A DNA stretch of 9,976 nucleotides from Planctomycetota bacterium (GTDB taxonomy: Bacteria > Planctomycetota > UBA1135), in assembly GCA_027623585.1 (NCBI GenBank), contig JAQBVK010000067.1, forward strand, positions 1 to 9,976, written 5' to 3'. The notes under the pieces are model-generated. The model was not told where the DNA came from, searched no databases, and was given only the letters and a program-made list of their open reading frames with translations. A program made the position numbers and the translations under genes. Positions 1-5,749 of this stretch are shown here, in pieces (positions within the stretch are counted from its first letter, which is position 1; every line of letters begins with the position of its first letter).

Positions 1-3
1 CAA

Positions 4-1062
4 ATGCTGCGCCCGGAGGCGGGCGCGGCCGGCCTCGTCGACAGTCTGGCCGTCCCCGAACCGGGTCCTGGTGAGGTGCGGATCCGCGTCGCTCACGCGG
101 CGATCTGCGGCACCGACCGTCACATTTATCACTGGGACGATTCGGTCGCGCCGATGTTGCAGCCGCCGGTGACGATCGGGCACGAGTTCTGCGGGCACGT
201 CGAGTCGATCGGCGCGGGTGTGAACGATTGGCGCGCCGGCGATTACGTGAGCGCGGAGATGCACTTGGTCTGCGGGAAATGCCGCGCCTGCCTCGCGGGC
301 AATCAGCACGTGTGCGAGAAGACCCGCATCGCCGGGCTGCATCGCGACGGCGCCTTCGCCGAATTCGTCGTCCTACCTGCCGCCAATCTCGTGCGCCTGG
401 ATCCGGAAGTCGTGCCGCCCGAGATCGGCGCCTTTCTAGACGCGCTCGGGAATGCGGTGCATACCGTGCAGTCCGCGTCGAGCATCGCCGGGCGCCACGT
501 GCTGATCTCCGGCTACGGCGCGATCGGCGCGATGGCGGCCGCGGTGGTCGAGTTCGAAGGAGCCGCGAGCCTGACCATCAACGAAGTGCATCCGCAGCAT
601 CTGGAGCGCGCCCGTCGCTGGGCAAAAGGCTTGAACGGGCGCGTGCCGGTGCGGATTCATGATCCGCGCGGTGAAGGCGATGGGCTCGCGGAATCCGTGC
701 GCAGTGCGACGGGCGGCGGCGTGGACGTCGTCCTGGAAATGAGCGGCGCGCCCAGCGCGATCAACCTCGGCCTCGAACTGCTCTATCCGGGCGGTGAATT
801 GATGATGCTCGGCATTCCTGCGGGCAGGGATCTGCTGGTGGAGCGCTTCTCTCAGCGCGTGATCTTCAAGGGGCTCGCCCTGAAAGGCGTGGTCGGCCGC
901 CGGATGTTCGGCACTTGGATCGAGATGCTCGGACTCTTGAAGCGTGGCCTCGACGTGAGGCACATCGTCACGCATCGTTTGCCGATGAGCGAATTTAAGC
1001 AGGGCATCGAGTTGCTCGACGCAGGCGCCGCGCACAAGGTCGTGCTCGATCCTTCGAAATAA
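4..1062 (+). CDS. tdh: L-threonine 3-dehydrogenase, zinc-dependent medium-chain dehydrogenase (5' end probably outside window)
   Basis: Oxidises L-threonine with NAD+ to 2-amino-3-ketobutyrate, the substrate of Kbl, whose gene lies further on. Visible from the ATG at 4: catalytic-zinc ligand candidates C35 (ICGTD), H60 and E61 (GHE); structural-zinc cysteines C90, C93, C96 and C104; the Rossmann nucleotide loop GYGAIG at 170-175. Blocks typical of E. coli-type Tdh rather than general alcohol dehydrogenases are GNAVHT (149-154), EMSGAP, LGIP, VIFKGL, GRRMFGTW and ITHR-like VTHR near the C-terminus. The visible 352 residues compare with about 341 in E. coli. Tdh proteins normally start a few residues before the LRPEAG-equivalent segment (MKAL-type start), and the frame is open at the first base (CAA), so the true start is probably just before the window. 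It ends in TAA. The family call is firm; the start is uncertain. Confidence 0.93.
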   Translation: MLRPEAGAAGLVDSLAVPEPGPGEVRIRVAHAAICGTDRHIYHWDDSVAPMLQPPVTIGHEFCGHVESIGAGVNDWRAGDYVSAEMHLVCGKCRACLAGNQHVCEKTRIAGLHRDGAFAEFVVLPAANLVRLDPEVVPPEIGAFLDALGNAVHTVQSASSIAGRHVLISGYGAIGAMAAAVVEFEGAASLTINEVHPQHLERARRWAKGLNGRVPVRIHDPRGEGDGLAESVRSATGGGVDVVLEMSGAPSAINLGLELLYPGGELMMLGIPAGRDLLVERFSQRVIFKGLALKGVVGRRMFGTWIEMLGLLKRGLDVRHIVTHRLPMSEFKQGIELLDAGAAHKVVLDPSK

Positions 1063-1119
1063 TACGGTGTCGCACACCAAGGGGCGTTTCCACCCGCAGG
1101 AGGAACCGACGACTCGTGC

Positions 1120-1848
1120 TTACTGCGCGGGCATTGGCGTGAGGCCGAATCGCACGCGCACGAACCAGCGTCCAAGGTAGACCAGCGGCGTGAGGCCGAG
1201 CGCGAGCAAGAATTTCAGCACGTAGCCGGTGGCGCCGATCGCAAGGATTTGCGACCAGGTCCAGATTTCACCGTCCTCCGGGCGGATCGTACCCCAGAAG
1301 AGGACCGTGGTGACGACGAAAGTGTCAAGCGCTTGCGAGATCACCGTGGATCCCGTCGCGCGCAGCCACACCATGCGGCCTTGGGTGGCGCGCTTGAGTT
1401 TCCCGAACACCCAGATGTCACAGAACTGGCCGAGCAAGAAGGCCGCCAGGGAGGCGATCAGCAGCCGATTCGACTGTCCGAACACCTCTTCGAAGGCCGG
1501 TTGTGATACCGGGGAGTTGGCGTCCACCGGAATCATGCGGGCCAGCCAAACGATGCCCGAAGCCAGCAGGCTCATGCCGGCGGCCAGCCAGGTCATGCGG
1601 CGCGTCTCCTTGGCGCCGTAGTATTCGTTCACCAGGTCGGTGAGCAGGAACACCACCGGGAAGGCGATCATGCCGACCGAATGGTGGACGAACTCGTACC
1701 CGTTCGGAAGCTTGAGCAGGTCGAGGAAGAAAAACTTCGATCCCGTCAAGTTGGCGAGCAGCAGGCAGGTGATCGAGCCGCCGGTCAACCAGATCAGGAC
1801 CCTTCCGCGGACGTCGACGGCGGGCGGTACTGAACTCACGCGGGGCAT
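1120..1848 (-). CDS. yhhQ: VUT family / YhhQ-type integral membrane transporter (putative queuosine precursor transporter)
   Basis: An inner-membrane protein of 242 residues with about six hydrophobic segments (roughly 17-37, 55-75, 85-105, 128-148, 168-187 and 200-226). Family signatures are FLLTDLVNEYYG at 67-78, the LLIASLAAFLLGQFCDIWVF segment at 129-148, and WLR-GST-ISQ-LD spread over 161-175. These match the Vut_1/YhhQ family, whose E. coli member imports queuosine precursors for tRNA modification; the substrate here is inferred from family only. Length fits the family (about 220-240 aa). No Shine-Dalgarno sequence is visible before the ATG at 1848, so either the gene is leaderless or a later start is used. 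It lies inverted between tdh and kbl, converging on tdh (57 nt gap) and diverging from kbl (29 nt gap). It ends in TAA, so TAA acts as a stop in this genome. Confidence 0.88.
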   Translation of the reverse strand: MPRVSSVPPAVDVRGRVLIWLTGGSITCLLLANLTGSKFFFLDLLKLPNGYEFVHHSVGMIAFPVVFLLTDLVNEYYGAKETRRMTWLAAGMSLLASGIVWLARMIPVDANSPVSQPAFEEVFGQSNRLLIASLAAFLLGQFCDIWVFGKLKRATQGRMVWLRATGSTVISQALDTFVVTTVLFWGTIRPEDGEIWTWSQILAIGATGYVLKFLLALGLTPLVYLGRWFVRVRFGLTPMPAQ

Positions 1849-1864
1849 GATAAGCAGGCGCGGA

Positions 1865-1870
1865 TAGAAT
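1865..1870 (+). promoter_or_regulatory. Candidate -10 box (TAGAAT) for kbl, leaderless arrangement
   Basis: TAGAAT differs from the sigma-70 -10 consensus TATAAT at one position. It ends 7 nt before the ATG at 1878, so a transcript would begin at or next to that ATG, giving a leaderless message. This fits the lack of any Shine-Dalgarno sequence in front of 1878. No convincing -35 box is seen 17 nt upstream, where the DNA is coding sequence of the divergent transporter gene. Confidence 0.35.
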
Positions 1871-1877
1871 CCGAGTG

Positions 1878-1973
1878 ATGGATACGGGCACCGCGAAGTC
1901 CTCCAAGACGGCCTTCTTTGACGGCGTGCGCGCCGAACTCGACGAGATCCGCGCCGCGGGTCTTTGGAAATAA
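1878..1973 (+). pseudogene. kbl: 5' fragment of kbl (31 codons) ended by in-frame TAA
   Basis: From ATG 1878 the frame reads MDTGTAKSSK, then FFDGVRAELDEIRAAGLWK, and stops at TAA 1971-1973. It is in the same frame as the main kbl reading frame and continues directly into it (ER-VIES after the stop). The N-terminus of E. coli Kbl ends in the equivalent sequence GLFKEERIITS, so TAA stands where that protein has the first Glu of KEER. A GAA to TAA change would produce this. With the stop read as an amino acid, the protein would be 405 residues, close to the 398 of E. coli Kbl. Whether this is a real nonsense mutation, a base-calling error or a recoded site cannot be decided from the sequence alone. 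Confidence 0.8.
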
Positions 1974-1979
1974 GAGCGC

Positions 1980-3095
1980 GTGATCGAGTCGCCGCAGGAA
2001 GCCGCGATCCGCGTCAAAGGCCGCGCGGTCCTGAACTTCTGCGCCAACAACTACCTCGGTCTCTCCGACGATCCGTCGGTGGTCGAGGCGGCGCGCAAGG
2101 CACTGGATGCGCGGGGCTTCGGCATGTCCTCGGTGCGCTTCATTTGCGGCACGCAGGACATCCACAAGGCGTTGGAGGCGAAGGTCGCGGCCTTTCTCGG
2201 CACCGAGGACGCGATCCTCTACACCTCTTGTTTCGACGCCAACGGCGGCTTGTTCGAAACTCTGCTCGGCGAGCAAGACGCGATCGTTAGCGACGCCTTG
2301 AACCATGCCTCGATCATCGATGGCGTGCGCTTGTGCAAGGCGCGCCGCTTCCGCTACGCCAACGGCGACATGGCGGAGTTGCGCAAGTGTCTGGAGGACG
2401 CGCGGGCAGGCGGCGCGCGGCGCATGATGGTCACCACTGACGGCGTGTTCAGCATGGACGGCTTTGTCGCCAAGTTGCGGGAGATCTGCGACCTCGCCGA
2501 AGAGTTCGGCGCACTGGTTCACGTCGACGACAGCCATGCGACCGGATTCATCGGCAAGACCGGACGCGGCACCCACGAGCATTGCGGTGTGATGGGGCGG
2601 GTGGACGTGATCACCACCACTCTGGGCAAGGCGCTCGGCGGCGCGTGCGGCGGCGTCACCGCCGCAAAGCAGGAGATCGTGGATCTGCTGCGCAATCGCA
2701 GCCGTCCGTACCTGTTCTCGAACTCGGTGCCGCCGCCGATCGTGGCCGCCGGCATCGCGGTGTTCGACCGCCTCTCGAGCACCACGGAGTTGCGTGACCG
2801 CTTGGAGTCGAACACGAAATGGTTCCGCGCGGCGCTGACGGGCTCCGGCTTCGCGATCAAGGAAGGCGTCACGCCGATCGTGCCGATCATGCTGGGCGAT
2901 GCCAAACTCGCGACCGAGCTCGCGCGCGCGATGCTCGAAGAGGGGATCTACGTGATCGGTTTTTCCTTCCCGGTGGTGCCGAAAGGTCAGGCGCGGATTC
3001 GCGTACAGCTCTCCGCCGCGCACACCCCGGAGATGCTCGAACGCGCCCACGCCGCCTTCGTGAAGGTCGGCAAACGACTCGGCGTGATCGCCTGA
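1980..3095 (+). CDS. kbl: 2-amino-3-ketobutyrate CoA ligase / glycine C-acetyltransferase, main frame after in-frame stop
   Basis: A PLP enzyme of the alpha-oxoamine synthase family. It cleaves 2-amino-3-ketobutyrate with CoA to glycine and acetyl-CoA, the second step of threonine breakdown after Tdh. From GTG 1980 (371 residues) visible blocks are NFCANNYLGL (19-28), FGMSSVRFICGTQD (47-60), SDALNHASIIDG (104-115, H109 expected to stack on PLP), VDDSHATGF (182-190, D184 and H186 near the cofactor) and TTTLGKALGG (212-221, K217 the expected PLP lysine). The C-terminal block is PVVPKGQARIRVQLSAAHTPE. All catalytic residues are therefore intact. The first 34 residues of the normal protein are encoded upstream and cut off by TAA 1971-1973. 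GTG 1980 has only a weak purine-rich stretch (GGAAATAAGAG) ahead of it, but lies 6 nt after the stop, close enough for restart. Start choice and functionality are uncertain; identity is firm. Confidence 0.92.
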   Translation: MIESPQEAAIRVKGRAVLNFCANNYLGLSDDPSVVEAARKALDARGFGMSSVRFICGTQDIHKALEAKVAAFLGTEDAILYTSCFDANGGLFETLLGEQDAIVSDALNHASIIDGVRLCKARRFRYANGDMAELRKCLEDARAGGARRMMVTTDGVFSMDGFVAKLREICDLAEEFGALVHVDDSHATGFIGKTGRGTHEHCGVMGRVDVITTTLGKALGGACGGVTAAKQEIVDLLRNRSRPYLFSNSVPPPIVAAGIAVFDRLSSTTELRDRLESNTKWFRAALTGSGFAIKEGVTPIVPIMLGDAKLATELARAMLEEGIYVIGFSFPVVPKGQARIRVQLSAAHTPEMLERAHAAFVKVGKRLGVIA

Positions 3096-3108
3096 TGCCC
3101 GGGCTCAG

Positions 3109-3127
3109 CGCTCCACCGACGGGAGCG
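3109..3127 (+). promoter_or_regulatory. Hairpin overlapping the ribosome binding site of the RDD gene
   Basis: CGCTCC (3109-3114) and GGAGCG (3122-3127) are perfect 6-bp complements around a 7-nt loop. The right arm contains GGAG (3122-3125), the only good Shine-Dalgarno match at a workable distance (10 nt) from the GTG at 3136. The stem could reduce translation of the RDD gene relative to kbl. There is no T-run after it, so it does not look like an intrinsic terminator. Confidence 0.4.
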
Positions 3128-3135
3128 AAAGGGGC

Positions 3136-3669
3136 GTGATTCGCGTCCCGGGCAAGTACGAGACCTTCTGGCCGCGGTTCATAGCCGGAATCTACGACGG
3201 ATTGATTCTTCTCCCGTTAACCTGGGGTGCCGATTTTCTGGTGGATCGCCTTGCGTGGCCTTGGCCCGCGCTCTTTCTCTACGTTCCTGCCAGTTTCTTG
3301 TACTACGCGTACTCGATCTGGATGCATGGGCGCTACGGATGGACGCTGGGAAAGCGCGCGGCCGGCGTACGCGTTCTGGATCTCAGTGAACGTCCACTCA
3401 GCATGCGCCAGGCCGCGTTTCGGGATCTCGTCCCCGTCTGCCTGACGGTGATCGGACTTGCGTTCGAGATTCCCGATCGTTCCTTCGGCGGGGGCGAGGA
3501 GACGGGCGTGCTTCTCGTGGGATGGTCCTTAGTCGCTCTCTCTGGAATGCTCTGGTTCCTGGCCGAACTCATCACCATGCTGACCAACAGCAAGCGGCGC
3601 GCGATCCACGACTTCATCGCCGGCTCAGTCGTGATCCGTGCCGAGTATCCGGTCAGGCCGGCGGCCTAG
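3136..3669 (+). CDS. RDD family membrane protein
   Basis: A 177-residue membrane protein of unknown specific function with the RDD domain over most of its length. The family's N-terminal signature is RFIAGIYDGLIL (14-25, with R14 and D21), followed by hydrophobic segments at about 19-36 and 44-63. The central motif is YGWTLGKRAAGVRVLD (67-82). Two further hydrophobic segments lie near 99-112 and 124-149. The closing motif is NSKRRAIHDFIAGSVVI (151-167), typical of RDD proteins (NxxRRxxHD). The start is GTG 3136, chosen because GGAG lies 10 nt upstream and the protein begins right before the conserved domain. It follows kbl by 40 nt and may share its transcript. Its base composition is lower in G+C than its neighbours (30 of 60 bases in 3181-3240). 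Some RDD proteins have been linked to ion antiport, but nothing here shows that role. Confidence 0.85.
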   Translation: MIRVPGKYETFWPRFIAGIYDGLILLPLTWGADFLVDRLAWPWPALFLYVPASFLYYAYSIWMHGRYGWTLGKRAAGVRVLDLSERPLSMRQAAFRDLVPVCLTVIGLAFEIPDRSFGGGEETGVLLVGWSLVALSGMLWFLAELITMLTNSKRRAIHDFIAGSVVIRAEYPVRPAA

Positions 3670-3672
3670 AAT
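3667..3672 (+). promoter_or_regulatory. Candidate -10 box (TAGAAT) for the metE-like operon
   Basis: The same TAGAATC string seen ahead of kbl occurs here, and its TAG is also the stop codon of the RDD gene. It lies 59 nt before the ATG of the MetE-like gene, in the only intergenic stretch that could hold a promoter for that operon. No clear -35 box is visible. Support is position and sequence only. Confidence 0.3.
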
Positions 3673-3673
3673 C

Positions 3674-3709
3674 AGGGTCTCATCGGCGCGTCGGATGAAC
3701 ACCGACCCT
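3674..3709 (+). other. Inverted repeat in the 5' region of the metE-like gene
   Basis: AGGGTC (3674-3679) and GACCCT (3704-3709) are perfect complements. Inside them CATC (3681-3684) can pair with GATG (3694-3697), giving a stacked hairpin with an internal loop. No T-run follows, so an intrinsic terminator is unlikely. It could be an operator or leader structure, or chance in GC-rich DNA. It is far too small to be a SAM or cobalamin riboswitch. Confidence 0.25.
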
Positions 3710-3731
3710 CGATCCACTGCACGCGCTCGCC

Positions 3732-4931
3732 ATGTACACACTCACTGCCGACCTCGTCCTTCCGTGCACCATCACCGGTTCCTGGCCTCGTCCGCGCTGG
3801 ATGGACGACAGCCTGTGGGGCCGTCCGCTCGACACTGCGATGCTGGATCTGCGTTTTCGTGAAAAATTCACCGACGCGCTGGCAGTTCTGATCAGCGACC
3901 AGGATCGCGCCGGTCTCGATTTTTTGACTCACGGCGACCTCCACTGCGACGAGGACTTTGCGGGACGCTCCTGGCACCACTATCCGTTGCAGCGTTGGGG
4001 TGGTTTCGAGGGCGATCATCTGCAGTCCTGGGAGACCCGCTCCCCGTGGCTCAAGTACCCGCCCGGCACTTTGCTGAACGAGATCTACACCGCATGGCGT
4101 TGGCCGCGGGTCGTGGACAAGATCGAGTATCGGCCGCTCGACTACCCCAAACTTTGGCGGCTCGCCCAGGCCCGCACCCGCAAACCGGTGCGCTTCGGCA
4201 CCTGCAGCACGCAAGTGATGGGTCTTTTCCTGGACATCCACACGCCGAAGTACAAGGACAAGCGCGAGTTGCTCTGGGACATGGCCTGCGCCATGAACCA
4301 GGAGCTTTTGGCGCTGCAGGCTGCGGGATGTCGCAGCATTCAGGTTGAAGAGCCCTGCCTGCACTTCATGGCCAACACCTACGGGAAGGACCATGAAGAG
4401 GTGCGTTTCTTCCTGGATTGCTACAACCGCGAGGTGCAAGGTCTGGATCAAACCGAGGTGTGGATTCACACTTGCTGGGGCAATCCCAACATGCAGCGCG
4501 TGATCGAAGACGATTCGTACGCGGCCTCCCTCGACATGTACATGAGCGAGGCGCGCGGCGACGTCTGGACGATCGAAACCAAGGATCGCAACATGCGCGA
4601 GGTGGAGTTGCTGGCTCCCTACATGAAGCGCGCCGGCAAGAAAGTCTGCATCGGCGTGGTCAGCCACCGGCGCCTACAGGTCGAACGGCCGGAAGAAATC
4701 GCCGCGACCATCCGCCAAGCCTTGCAGCACGTGCCGGTCGAGCGCTTGGTGATCTCCACCGATTGCGGCTTCGGCCGTCAAGGCTGCAACCGCGAGATCG
4801 CCTTCTTCAAGTCGGCCGCGATCGCGCAGGGCACCAACTTGGTGCGTAAAGAACTCGGTCTGCCGGTGACCGAGGTCATGGCGGCGCATCCCGCCTTGCA
4901 GACCGACCTCGTTCCGGAGACGATCGGCTGA
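3732..4931 (+). CDS. Stand-alone MetE catalytic-domain protein (cobalamin-independent methionine synthase-like methyltransferase)
   Basis: A 399-residue protein matching the C-terminal catalytic (beta/alpha)8 barrel of MetE and lacking the N-terminal barrel of the roughly 750-residue classic enzyme. By eye against E. coli MetE, the zinc ligands are present: H246 and C248 (IHTCWG), E282 (TIETKDRN) and C345 (DCGFG). Also present are the homocysteine-site Ser (S17, TGSWPRP) and an equivalent of the proton-donor His (H312). The acidic residues that hold the homocysteine amino group appear swapped in type: HGE becomes HGD (D69) and IQIDEP becomes IQVEEP (E206). The Trp that stacks on folate in classic MetE has no obvious counterpart. 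A zinc-dependent thiol methyltransferase is likely, but methyl donor and acceptor are unknown, since short MetE-like proteins use various donors. The ATG at 3732 is chosen because the TGS motif lies at the normal distance. It heads a tight operon, ending 4 nt before the next gene. Confidence 0.85.
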   Translation: MYTLTADLVLPCTITGSWPRPRWMDDSLWGRPLDTAMLDLRFREKFTDALAVLISDQDRAGLDFLTHGDLHCDEDFAGRSWHHYPLQRWGGFEGDHLQSWETRSPWLKYPPGTLLNEIYTAWRWPRVVDKIEYRPLDYPKLWRLAQARTRKPVRFGTCSTQVMGLFLDIHTPKYKDKRELLWDMACAMNQELLALQAAGCRSIQVEEPCLHFMANTYGKDHEEVRFFLDCYNREVQGLDQTEVWIHTCWGNPNMQRVIEDDSYAASLDMYMSEARGDVWTIETKDRNMREVELLAPYMKRAGKKVCIGVVSHRRLQVERPEEIAATIRQALQHVPVERLVISTDCGFGRQGCNREIAFFKSAAIAQGTNLVRKELGLPVTEVMAAHPALQTDLVPETIG

Positions 4932-4935
4932 GGAC

Positions 4936-5745
4936 ATGAAGCCCGAGGCTCTCGCCGCGCATCTGGAGGAGATGGTGACACGGTCGCACCGGCTCCAGGG
5001 GTTGCTGAAGGATCGTGAAGTGCGCTTCCTCGCGCTGGCGGCTGCCACCATGCCGCCCGCGCTCGGCGAGGTGCTCGAGATCGGCAGTTTTCGCGGCCTC
5101 TCGACCACCATCCTTGCGCATTCGGTGCGCCTGGCCGGGGGCAGGCGGGTCGTCGCGGTGGATCCGCTCACCCTGCCCGCGAGCACCGACTACCGCCCGG
5201 CCGACGCCGGCGAGTTGCCGGCGCAGTTCCGGCGCACCCTCGAAGAGAACGGAGTCGCCGACGACGTGGAGTTCCACCGCATGCGCTCCGGCGAACTCGC
5301 GCGCAACTGGCACCGCCCGCTGCGCCTCCTGTGGATCGACGGCGACCACAGCGGCGATGGTGCGCGCGCCGACGTGGCGGACTTCGCGCGCTTCGTTCAG
5401 CCGGGCGGCGTCATCGCCTTGCACGACGTGCTGCACGGCTTCGACGGCCCGGTGCGCGCCTTCTGCGTAGGCGTGCTCGCCGCGCCCTGGTGCGGGCCGG
5501 CGGGCGTGTGCGGCTCGATTGGCTGGGCGCAGCGGGTCGAGGAGTCCGCGGCGCCGCGCTACGCAGCGCAGCGCCAGCGGCTGAAGCGGCGGCTCGAACG
5601 TTTGATTCCCTACACGCATGGCGCGGAGCCCAAGCTTCTCGGCAAGCTGCGCTACAAGTTGCAGCGCGCCCGGGTGCCTCATGGAGATCTCGACCCGCAG
5701 GTGTGGCTCGAGCTCACGGAGGCGAACTTGCCGGTCGTGGCCTGA
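4936..5745 (+). CDS. Class I SAM-dependent methyltransferase (Methyltransf_24 type)
   Basis: A soluble 269-residue protein with a Rossmann-type methyltransferase fold. Visible are motif I VLEIGSFRGLST (46-57) that binds SAM, the beta-2 acidic end VAVDP (73-77), and the LLWIDGDHSGDGARADV segment (131-147). This leads to FARFVQPGGVIALHDV (150-165), the arrangement typical of the Methyltransf_24 family. The N-terminal 40 residues are helical. The C-terminal part beyond about 200 is Arg-rich and has no recognised motif. The substrate is unknown; members of this family act on diverse small molecules, sugars and natural products. The ATG at 4936 is 4 nt after the stop of the MetE-like gene, with GAGGA overlapping that stop but too close to the ATG to be ideal, so translational coupling is likely. 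The link to the MetE-like enzyme (SAM use beside methionine formation) is suggestive only. Confidence 0.82.
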   Translation: MKPEALAAHLEEMVTRSHRLQGLLKDREVRFLALAAATMPPALGEVLEIGSFRGLSTTILAHSVRLAGGRRVVAVDPLTLPASTDYRPADAGELPAQFRRTLEENGVADDVEFHRMRSGELARNWHRPLRLLWIDGDHSGDGARADVADFARFVQPGGVIALHDVLHGFDGPVRAFCVGVLAAPWCGPAGVCGSIGWAQRVEESAAPRYAAQRQRLKRRLERLIPYTHGAEPKLLGKLRYKLQRARVPHGDLDPQVWLELTEANLPVVA

Positions 5746-5749
5746 GCGC

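Noticed and set aside
1066..1078. Hairpin GGTGT-CGC-ACACC after tdh as a terminator
   Set aside because: The stem is only 5 bp with a 3-nt loop and no T-run follows, so it is too weak to call.
1098..1142. AGGAGG followed by GTG 1116 and an 8-codon frame in the gap between tdh and the transporter gene
   Set aside because: The spacing of 12 nt is long, the peptide is tiny and its end overlaps the transporter's coding region; most likely chance.
1971..1973. TAA in kbl as selenocysteine, pyrrolysine or a reassigned code
   Set aside because: Those use TGA or TAG. TAA ends tdh and the transporter gene normally, and the homologous residue is an ordinary Glu.
1836..3050. 404-codon open frame on the minus strand opposite kbl
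   Set aside because: It mirrors kbl codons in a GC-rich genome, has a His/Arg/Ala-heavy composition and no recognisable domain, and runs against a clearly real gene. Similar antisense frames occur over 436-1080, 3672-4667, 4876-5859 and 6641-7633.
3670..3731. SAM or cobalamin riboswitch before the MetE-like gene
   Set aside because: The gap is only 62 nt and shows one simple inverted repeat, far short of any known riboswitch of those classes.
5618..5749. 44-codon N-terminal extension of aacS from ATG 5618
   Set aside because: It overlaps the methyltransferase gene, is Ser/Arg/Cys-rich, and AacS proteins begin near the LWTP motif encoded just after GTG 5750.
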